The position numbers were made by a program, and so were the translations under genes. From the NCBI GenBank assembly GCA_963995525.1, contig OZ023218.1, forward strand, positions 47,617,741-47,681,740: a DNA stretch of 64,000 nt, written 5' to 3'. Of the stretch, positions 56,501 to 64,000 are shown piece by piece. Below the pieces are notes generated by a model. It worked only from the letters and a program-made list of their open reading frames with translations. It had not been told where the DNA came from and did not search any database. The number at the start of each line of letters is the position of its first letter. Positions within the stretch are counted from its first letter, which is position 1. This stretch comes from Escarpia spicata. Its lineage: Eukaryota > Annelida > Polychaeta > Sabellida > Siboglinidae.

Positions 56501-58095
56501 AATGGTAGCTACGAAAATAAGGGCTATGAAGGATAATAAATCACCTGGAGTGGATGGGATTCCGCCCCAAACTACTATTGGAAATTGTAGAACAAATTAG
56601 CGTACCGCTTGCAACAGTTTTCAATTTGTCATTAGAAGAGGGAGTGGTTCCTTTAGAATGGAAAGAGGCAAACATTATACCGTTAATAAAAAAAGGTCCG
56701 AGAAACAAGTCGGAGAACTATAGACCAGTGAGTTTAACATCAGTGATTTGCAAATTATTAGAAAGACTAATTAAAGATCACATGGTGGATTTTCTTGTTA
56801 AACAAAACTTGATAAACCCATCTCAACATGGTTTTTTAAAGTGAGGTCATGCTTAACAAATATGTTATGTTTTTTGGAAGACATCACTAAGTGGGTAGAT
56901 GAGGGATCACCAGTAGATATCGTCTACTTAGATTTTCAAAAAGCTTTCAACAAAGTATCACATCAAAGATTACTGCTTAAACTAAAGGTCCATGGCATAG
57001 GAAATGTATAATAAACTGGATAGAAAAATGGCTGATTGACAGAAGACAACGTGTAGTCGTTGATGGGGAGGCTTCAAACTGGAAATTGGTATTGAGTGGG
57101 GTACCACAGGAATCAGTACTAGGACCTATATTATTCTTAATATATATCAACGATTTGGATGATGAAATAACAAGCAAGGTGTTGAAATTTGCGGATGATA
57201 CAAAAGTGTTTAGAAGGATTAAAAGTGATGGAGATAGACAGCATTTACAAGATGATCTTGACAGGTTGATCAAATGGTCTGAAAAGTGGCAAATGCTGTT
57301 CAATTTTGGGAAATGTAAATGCCTCCACACAGGACATGGGAACAAAGAGGTAGAATATACAATGGGGGGTACTGTACTAAGTACTACTGTAAAAGAAAAG
57401 GACTTAGCGTTAACCATTAGTGCTGATATGAATGTTTCAGAGCAGTGCGGAATTGCAGCTTGAAAGGGAAATCAAATCCTTGGATTAATTAGGCGAAACA
57501 TAACGTATAAGGAAAAAGAGCTAATAATACTGCTGTACAAAACGATAGTGAGGCCTTATTTAGAATATTGTATTCAAGCATGGAGGCCATATCGCAGGAA
57601 GGACATAGATATGCTAGAAAGAGTGCAGAGGAGAGCAACTAAAATAATACCAAAACTGAGGGATCTTAGTTACGAAATACGCCTAAAAAATGCGGCTTAA
57701 CAATACTAGAGACCAGGAGATTGAGAGGAGATCAGATAGAAGTGTTTAAAATACTGAATGGTTATGAAAATATTTATAGAAATCTTTTTTCTTAGTTAAG
57801 AAAGATAGAAGGACTAGAGGACATGAAGTTACATTAACAAAGGAACAGTGTAGATTAGATATAAGAAAGTTCTAATTTTCACAAAAGACTGTAAATGAAT
57901 GGAACAGATTATCTGCTGATTGTGTGGGTGCTATTAGCGTGAATATGTTTAAAAATAAAATCGAAACATACCTCAGAAGGGTGGGATACACATAGATAAA
58001 AGTACTCTCGATAAGCGAAAGGGCTTCCTTGTCCACCTGCCACCTAGAGTTAATTCTCTGGGTGCAATCTTGTTAAATCTTGTTAAATGTTGTAG
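53506..58095 (+). mobile_element. CR1 retrotransposon, nearly complete, decayed
   Basis: ORF1 (from about 53960) has a PHD-like zinc finger (LVCDHCHSWVDFA ... FTFQCIGC). A Lys/Glu-rich low-complexity spacer follows (54260-54590), and then an SGNH-esterase-like region (ARIEHVTDRVEKVLG; REDMYMRDGLHLSGKGAAVF). ORF2 (from about 55255) has an APE endonuclease (LNARSKVNKRSELNIM, IIMGDFNHGHIQW) and reverse transcriptase (SPGVDGIPP, NYRPVSLTSVICK, GVPQESVLGPILF, KFADDTKVF, then RRATKIIPKLRDL). The 3' end has a CTTGTTAAAT tandem repeat (58069-58090), as CR1 3' ends carry short repeats. Multiple frameshifts and stops; the start is approximate. Confidence 0.9.
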
Positions 58096-58179
58096 CTTAT
58101 GTCACATGAGTGTAACAAACACATCAAACTACGGATGTCACAAATACTCACCGGTTTCCTTTTCTTTGTTGATGCCCAG

Positions 58180-60154
58180 GTTAACAGACCTAGGTTCGGT
58201 GACACATGACCACCACGCAAGCAGTGACAGAACTATACATGTGGGCATACATGACATAGATCACAGCTCTCCAGAGAAAGTCGAGTGCGACCAGAGCAAC
58301 ATATCGCAGGACGTGTGGAATCAGATGCTGCAGCCACGGTCGATGGTCAGCACCTGTATCAGTCAGGTTCTAGTCATGCCAATGATGTCTGTGCCACAGG
58401 CGGCTGTATCAGAAACCCATCTTGTCGCACTCAGCAAGATGACAGCCACCTCAGATTCTGAACTAATCAAGAAATGTAGTTCTTATCCCAGGGCACTAGA
58501 TGGTATTGCCGTCACAAATGGCAGTGTCAGTGATGCGAATGGGAATACCAACCAGAGCTGTAGAGGAATGGATATTTCTCCACAGACAGCAGAAGTAGTC
58601 GTCAGCGCAGTTCAGATTGTGATCGAGAATACGGAAGAGAGTTTGGATGTGACAACTGAGGATCCACCAGGGTTGAGTGGCTTGGATGCTGTGACAGAAC
58701 ATTACTGCAGTGTCACAAACAGTAGATCAGTTACAGAGAACAGTGATCTTTGTGTGACAGCTACCAATGGTCATGATCACGTTGATACTCCAGGTACCAA
58801 GGCACAACAATGTCCAGTTTGCACATCCGACCAGGATATCAAAGTGGTGAACAATAACAACGAGAATACAACCAGTGCCAGCTCCAAGATCCCGTACATT
58901 GACACTGACAGTGACAAAGAATTCCAGGAGGTCAGCATGGACAAACGACATGGAGATACAGGGAAACACCGGCGTGAATCACCTAGCAGGACCAGCCCAG
59001 TCTGTCGAGTAGTAAACAGGACAATGTGCAGTACCAATGCAGGAAATAGCCAACCCGGTTCTAGCGAGAGGGAAGCATCAATTACCCCGAGTGTAGCAGA
59101 GACGCTTCTCGAACTGTACGCTAAAGTCAAGTCCCGTCAAACCAATCCAACAGAGTCTGGCGGTGACTTGAAAGCAGATTTGCTCAGTTCTGTGGCTGTG
59201 CAAAACGGAAGTTTACCTTCGACTCATGTCATGCAATACTCTAAAGAGGAAGAGCCATCAGTAATGAGCTATGCATCAAGCAATGGGAAGACTGAGCTCA
59301 ACCATAACACATATCAACAACAAAACACATCTGACAATGCAGGTGTTGACAGCAAGCACCCAAATGACTGGTCTACCCCAGGGAAATTTCACTGCATTAG
59401 TTTGGATCTAGCTGACGGATTCTCAGGGCAGGATTTCACATGTCCTGCAGCCAGACTAACCACAAATGATCTTGGTCACAGTGAAGACCTGAGGCAGTGT
59501 TCGAGTTTGGAGAAATGTGTCATGAATACTAAACCTGTCTCTGATGACACCAGGTTAGAACAAAGTGGCAGCACTCAAAAACACAGGATGGAGCTAAACA
59601 GCTCCACGTCAAAAGAAAGACCACAACTGAACAGTTCTAGAGCAGACCAAAAGTTGCAGCCACGTAGCACTGAACAAAGATTACAAACAAACACTGCCAG
59701 TGCGGAACAAACATTACAACCAGACAAGTCCAGCACAGAACCAACATTGCAACCAAACAGTGTCAGCGCAGAACCGACATTAGAACCAAACCATTCCAGC
59801 ACAAAGCAAATTTTAAAACCAAACAACCACAACACGGGACAAACCACAGTTCTTTCCGACTCCACACCAGATTTAAACCGCTCAATATCGGAGCCAGTTT
59901 CGGCGCAGCTAGACCTACTCACCATCGACCCGCCAGACCTGAGTTTCTCCATGTTGAAGGACGCCCTGGAGCCTCCTGGAGCGGTGCGACTCCGCCCTCA
60001 CAGCGGCTCCTGGAGCAGGGACAGGCGGAGGTCTCTGTCGACTCTCAGTTGCTTCATCAGTGACGGGGAGCCTCTTTTACTTCACAACTACCTGAAGGAA
60101 GTTGGGGACTTCTCTGACACGGACGGAGGAGAAGAGGTGGTTGGCCTGGCAGTG
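58180..60154 (+). CDS. PLD1: PLD exon 13, giant loop exon (658 codons)
   Basis: Acceptor GATGCCCAG at 58179, donor GTGAGA at 60155. It opens LTDLGSV, matching human HRLTDVGSV right after HKD1, which proves it is in the PLD reading frame. The following 650 residues are Ser/Thr/Asn/Gln-rich, almost without hydrophobic clusters, and look disordered. Near residues 990-1060 there are degenerate 13-17-residue repeats (RSTEQRLQTNTASAEQTLQP; SSTEPTLQPN; SAEPTLEPN). The end is more ordered: DLSFSMLKDALEPP, RDRRRSLSTLSCFISDGEPL and YLKEVGDFSDTDGGEE. In mammals the loop restrains basal activity; whether this one does is unknown. The exon is intact over 1975 bp, arguing for selection on the frame. Confidence 0.93.
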
Positions 60155-60844
60155 GTGAGATACACCTATTTCTCTAGCTTTTCTCCTTGTTTCTTTAATA
60201 CTGTCAAAGTCAAAAAAACATTTATTCAAACAAATCAAACAAGTTAGATGTACAAATTGAATATAGAAAGCATATTGGTGAAAACTTTGAAAGGAGATAC
60301 ATGTACATTGAAGCAAGAAATACTTTTCTTATGACCTCCATGTTTCTATGCTTTCTCTTGAGTTTAAGAAGCAACTGCTATGTTAATTAAGAGTTGTTTG
60401 GGTCAATAATAAAGTGTTTGATTCTTTCTATGTTGTGGTATTTGTAATCTGGTTACCCTGGTGTCAGCTACTAACTTATACCATGGAATCCAACTTCTCC
60501 AAACTGCATGTTTGAAGTCTTTTATTCATTACATATTTAATTTAGCATTAAATTATGAATACCCAGATTGCAGGGAAAGCCTAGTTTGCATGTTTCGCAT
60601 TAGGTCTGAAACATTGAACAAGAAGGTGCTAAAAATACTGAACGTAGGACGTTCCCATTCATTATACAAAACAATCCAATACTTGAACCTTGTTTCAGGA
60701 ATCGACAGTAAAGGAAATTGTGTCTGGTGAGTTGTAAAAAGTTGCCCACATGGATAAGATGGTTTCTAAGAAGTGTCTGTCATATTGAAAGTGCATAATT
60801 GTGCTCAACATTTGCTGTAGCCTAGTGATGCACTGGTTTGACAG
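60155..60844. other. PLD intron 13
   Basis: 690 bp, AT-rich, no recognised feature. Confidence 0.6.
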
Positions 60845-61090
60845 GAGGAACCACTGACAGAGACACCGGCTGCTACAACGGAATCGGCCATCCTGGTGAA
60901 GAACACAGGGAACAGGAAGGGGTTCTGGCGGCTGAAGGCAAGAGGGATCTCCCTCGACATCAAGGCTGCAGTTTCCCAAGCCCAGATGGTTGAGGAAGCC
61001 CAACAAATGGAGCATGGTATTCCCTACCTGAGTCCAACATTAGCAACTGCAAAACCCAGCACCCCACTGCCCGACCGAAGGCCGACTTTT
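60845..61090 (+). CDS. PLD1: PLD exon 14 (loop)
   Basis: 82 codons, phase 0 at both ends, between TTTGACAG and GTAAGT. Encodes EEPLTETPAATTES, then NRKGFWRLKARGISLDIKAA, VSQAQMVEEAQQMEHGIPYL and PLPDRRPTF. It has no counterpart I recognise in human PLD1. Higher GC than its flanks, an intact frame and matching phases support it. Confidence 0.85.
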
Positions 61091-61664
61091 GTAAGTGGCA
61101 AGACATTTATGTGGAATTAAGAAAATGTAAAATTGTTCAAGTAAAAAATATTTGCATCATCTGTGTGAAACTGTGAACCACAGATGCCTATTTATTGATG
61201 AGGTACAAAATATTACAAGTGGTGTCTGCCTATATTTATGTAGCAATTAAAAAATATATATTTGTTGTCCACCCTCCCCTCTTCCCCTACACACTGCCAG
61301 ACATTCCTCGTTAACTTGATTGAAATCTGTGATTTTTTGTTGAAATTCTTTATAAGCCTATATTATGTTTTTCACTGGTTAACCAGAGTATAACATTCGT
61401 ATTCTGATCGAATGCTGCCATCTACAAGGTTTAGATACATCAAACAAAACCACTATATTTTATCGGAAATCTACTCAGCTTGAAAAGTATTTGTTCTCTG
61501 ACCAGTATAAAGTTGTCTTTCAAATTTATAGTTGTGCACCAAATACAAGGAAACGCATACTTTATTCTGATTTTTACATTTGATGAAAGTCCATATTAAG
61601 ACAAGATACGGCCATATTGACTCCCAGACTCTGCCAGTATTAAACTCTCTCCTATTTATTTCAG
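61091..61664. other. PLD intron 14
   Basis: 574 bp, AT-rich, nothing recognised. Confidence 0.6.
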
Positions 61665-61765
61665 TTTCAGAAAGCTCGCATGATTCAACATATCAGAGGA
61701 AAGTTCATCAGGCCTCCTAGGCCAGATGAATATAGCTGTGATGTCAGGGAACTCATAGAAAACAA
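61665..61765 (+). CDS. PLD1: PLD exon 15 (loop)
   Basis: Between TATTTCAG and GTATGT. Encodes FQKARMIQHIRGKFIRPPRP then DEYSCDVRELIEN, 33 codons plus two bases. Basic, loop-region sequence without a recognised human counterpart; supported by good splice sites and phase. Confidence 0.8.
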
Positions 61766-62289
61766 GTATGTCTCCTGAGCATACGGTGTATAAGGCTGTT
61801 GCATGCTAATCCCAGTGTTTATGTGAAGTTTTACAGGGATTAAACTTGTTTTTAACCAAGCAAGAAGATTTGATGAATTGCAAGTAGTATTCAAATGAGG
61901 TGAAACTATGTATGTGTTTGCTAAATTAGTAATCACTGTGTTATTGAGACACTGCGGCAGTCACACGTAAAATACTTCACTCAGTTCACTCAGTTCACTC
62001 AGTTCACTCAGCTCTCTGTATACATCAGCCTTAGATATATGGAAAGAAAATGTTTGTACAGTAATTGCAGCATGGCTGAATACTTCCCAAAGAAGTCAAC
62101 TTGTTGCTCAAATGAACATTTACACATGTTGAGAAATCCACCTGACAGGATACCGTACTGTACAAGAACTTGGTTTTTATTAAAAATTGATAACAATTTA
62201 GAAAATATACTTAATTATTTTGACCTGTTTACTCACTGAGAGCATAGACCATTGACCACTCTTGTCAGTTTTATGCCGCAATTGTAAAC
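61766..62289. other. PLD intron 15, first part
   Basis: Contains a short (TTCACTCAG)n run at 61980-62010. Short frames near 62008-62239 have no recognisable content. Confidence 0.5.
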
Positions 62290-62705
62290 TGTTCTCTGCG
62301 GTAGATTTCTGCTCAACGACCTCTTTAGAAAAAACTATACATGTTGTATCATGTAAAACTGTTTAACAAGCCCTTTAGAAAAGACTAAAACATGTTAAAT
62401 GCTGTAGATCTCTGTTCAACAAAGCCTTTAGATAATACTATACATGTTGTGTGCTGTAGATCTCTGTTCAATGAGGCCCTTAGAAAAGACTATACATGTT
62501 CTGTGCTGTAAACCAGCTCTTCAGAAAAGACGTTATAGACATCTTTTCAACTAACTGTTTAGAAAAGACTATACATGTTGTGTGCTGTAGATCTCTGTTC
62601 AATGAGCCATTTAGAAAAGACTGTACATGTTGTATACTGTATATCTCTGTTCAACAAGCCCTTTAGAAAAGACTATACATGTTATGTGCTGTAGATCTCT
62701 GTTCA
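62290..62705. repeat. About 54-bp degenerate array running into the exon 16 acceptor
   Basis: About seven units of the form CTGTAGATCTCTGTTCAACA, AGCCCTTTAGAAAAGACTAT, ACATGTTGTGTG. The last CTGTAG/ATCTCTGTTCA is the best in-frame 3' splice site of exon 16, so earlier units carry the same acceptor-like sequence. Confidence 0.85.
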
Positions 62706-62834
62706 TGGAGCAACCCAGTCCAGGCACTACCCTGCAGGATATGGGGCTGGAGGGAGACACAAAAATGTGGATAGGAAAAGACTATACCAACTTCATCCAG
62801 AAGGATTTTGTAGACTTGGACCAGCCATTTACAG
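62695..62834 (+). CDS. PLD1: PLD exon 16 (loop end, post-loop catalytic block)
   Basis: Encodes LQDMGLEGDTKMWIGKDYTN then FIQKDFVDLDQPFT. Matches human [25 protein letters not shown] at the return from the loop. Donor ACAG/GTAGAG leaves one base. The start is ambiguous: TGTAG/A at 62695, or AACCCAG/T at 62719. Both keep the frame with exon 15 and differ by eight residues. Confidence 0.9.
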
Positions 62835-63268
62835 GTAGAGTGTTTTCCAAATGTGACACAACTTTGAGAAGTGGTTCAATAATACACAAGACATGAATCT
62901 CCATTTTGTATGTTTTATTTTGTACGCATATTTGTATGTGCGTGCGTGCATGCATGCCACTGTGTGCGTGTGGTATTATGATTGAGTGGAACAGACTTAA
63001 GAAGAACTGGTTGCAACAACCGTTGTTATTGATGGTGAATGGCAAAGCAATGTTAATCATCATTAAATGTGTTCATACACATTGTAATAAAATGTCATAA
63101 ATGTTTCCACATGTAAACAAATTAAGTTATTTAATGTATTTTGTAGTATATCTTCAAACTATATATTACATTACAATTACACTAACACCTTATTGACATA
63201 TCATGCACATGTGCTCTCTTATGCATGTTTGATGTTTGATCTGTAATATTGTATTGATCAATGCTCAG
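62835..63268. other. PLD intron 16
   Basis: 434 bp; a short GTGCGTGCGTGCATGCATGC-type run at about 62939-62958 and otherwise nothing recognised. Confidence 0.6.
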
Positions 63269-63387
63269 ACATCATCGATCGACGTACGACTCCAAGAATG
63301 CCGTGGCATGACATTGGAGCAGTTGTCTATGGCAAGGCAGCGAGAGACGTCGCCAGACACTTCATCCAACGGTGGAACTTTACCAAG
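63269..63387 (+). CDS. PLD1: PLD exon 17
   Basis: Encodes [40 protein letters not shown]. Nearly identical to human [31 protein letters not shown] segments. Acceptor TGCTCAG, donor GTTGGT, phase 0 at the end. It is the last exon in the window; HKD2 should follow beyond it. Confidence 0.98.
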
Positions 63388-63706
63388 GTTGGTCTGTTAA
63401 GGAGCTTTAGAAATATTTTCAAAATCCAGTAATACAAAAATTGGTGTGGTGTGTGGGTTAAGGTCCATTATCTAAACAATTAATATTTTAATGTATTATT
63501 TTGTTTAAATGATTGTTGTTGCTCAGTATTACATGTGCTTCTCTAGTAAGCCCAAAGAATCTCTTATATTACACTGCAATTTGTTTTGTATACCCTGAAA
63601 CAACTTTTGGCACTTGTCTAGTATCCAGCTCCGCCTCGAATTTGCAGGTGTATTATTATTATATTATAAGTTTGCCTAGATTTTATACTCAGTGTGTTAA
63701 TTCAGT
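63388..63706. other. Start of PLD intron 17
   Basis: No exon or repeat recognised. Confidence 0.5.
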
Positions 63707-63943
63707 CGTTCCACATCATCCCAGGCATGTTTGCATTGTAAAAATTTTGCATCTTAGCACACTTTTGAGGCTTAAAAGATGGACCAGTCTACATCAACAC
63801 AAGCTGTTTATCGCTCTATTTCAAGCATGCTCGCTATAATGTGGTTGCAGGAGTAGACAGGCACACACAGAAGCGCTATTTTGGCCTCAAAATGCACTAA
63901 GACGCAATATTTTATCATAAATATGCCTGGGTGATGTGGAATG
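63707..63943. mobile_element. Foldback MITE with about 75-bp inverted arms
   Basis: The left arm starts CGTTCCACATCATCCCAGGC and contains TTGCATCTTAGCACACTTTT and GAGGCTTAAAA. The right arm on the minus strand starts CATTCCACATCACCCAGGCA and contains TTGCGTCTTAGTGCATTTTG and AGGCCAAAA. The spacer is about 85 bases with no coding. Confidence 0.75.
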
Positions 63944-64000
63944 ATTGATTAACGCACAGTTCATTCATTAGGAGAGTTATATCACCGCTCTGTCAATCAA

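Larger units (their letters stand above)
12071..63387 (+). other. PLD1: Phospholipase D (PLD1/PLD2 type) gene, 5' 17 exons; runs off the window
   Basis: The enzyme hydrolyses phosphatidylcholine to phosphatidic acid and choline on membranes, regulated by phosphoinositides, PKC and ARF/Rho GTPases (known for the family). Seventeen exons from 12071 to 63387 have GT-AG junctions whose phases all agree and sum to exactly 1365 codons. Approximate layout by residue is: acidic N-terminus 1-65; PX domain 80-200; PH domain 225-340; first catalytic [12 protein letters not shown], with H476, K478 and D483; loop 506 to about 1295; post-loop block [14 protein letters not shown] from 1328. HKD2, the ENQFF block and the C-terminus must lie beyond 64000. 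The loop is several times longer than in human PLD1, where it is roughly 110-150 residues. It could be the single invertebrate co-orthologue of vertebrate PLD1 and PLD2. Confidence 0.95.

Noticed and set aside
57086..57463. Reverse transcriptase frame as a host gene
   Set aside because: It contains GVPQESVLGP and FADDTKVF within a continuous CR1 element and belongs to the transposon.
59575..59952. 125-codon minus-strand frame opposite PLD exon 13
   Set aside because: It is the complement of the repeat-rich part of a well-supported coding exon and has no homology of its own.

Overview
This is a 64-kb piece of an animal nuclear genome, AT-rich and most likely from an invertebrate. The evidence is spliced genes with GT-AG introns, non-LTR retrotransposons on both strands, many minisatellites and short inverted-repeat elements. 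Nothing seen fixes the species.

Two host genes are recognised with confidence and are arranged head to head. On the minus strand at the left edge is a CRYL1 gene (lambda-crystallin / L-gulonate 3-dehydrogenase). Exon 2 (586-808) and exon 1 (1966-2006) splice together in phase to give the N-terminal NAD-binding GxGxxG motif. Exon 1 and its upstream DNA lie in a 3.7-kb tandem duplication (1286-5001 and 5002-8676), so a second intact exon 1 sits at 5642-5682. On the plus strand, from 12071 to past the right edge, is a phospholipase D of the PLD1/PLD2 type. Seventeen phase-consistent coding exons give 1365 codons so far: acidic N-terminus, PX, PH and the first HKD motif. A very long loop (about 790 residues, 658 of them in one exon at 58180-60154) follows, and then the block after the loop. 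The second HKD lies beyond the window. Both genes carry copies of the same motif, about AGGCCGAGATCACTGGC, upstream of their first exons and in the same orientation relative to transcription.

The rest is repeat-derived. 3.4-10.9 kb: pieces of a MULE-transposase-like gene, split by a LINE and then duplicated. PLD intron 1 (12.3-21.2 kb): two LINE remnants, a 1.3-kb DNA transposon with a 5-bp target duplication, a MITE and diverged tandem repeats. Intron 2 (21.3-30.0 kb): a decayed THAP/Kolobok-like gene facing a P2X7-like fragment, a TA-flanked inverted-repeat element and several minisatellites. Intron 3 (30.1-38.6 kb): a 3.75-kb, 35-bp satellite abutting a minus-strand LINE. Intron 9 (42.9-51.1 kb): a minus-strand LINE that can be followed across a 283-bp tandem duplication, a nested plus-strand LINE and a 2.3-kb inverted-repeat insertion. 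Intron 12 (53.1-58.2 kb): a nearly complete decayed CR1 element.

The least expected structures are the giant PLD loop exon, the shared promoter motif, and tandem arrays whose units resemble the splice sites of PLD exons 3 and 16. No rRNA, tRNA or CRISPR array was recognised. All homology calls come from reading translations by eye and have not been checked by database search.
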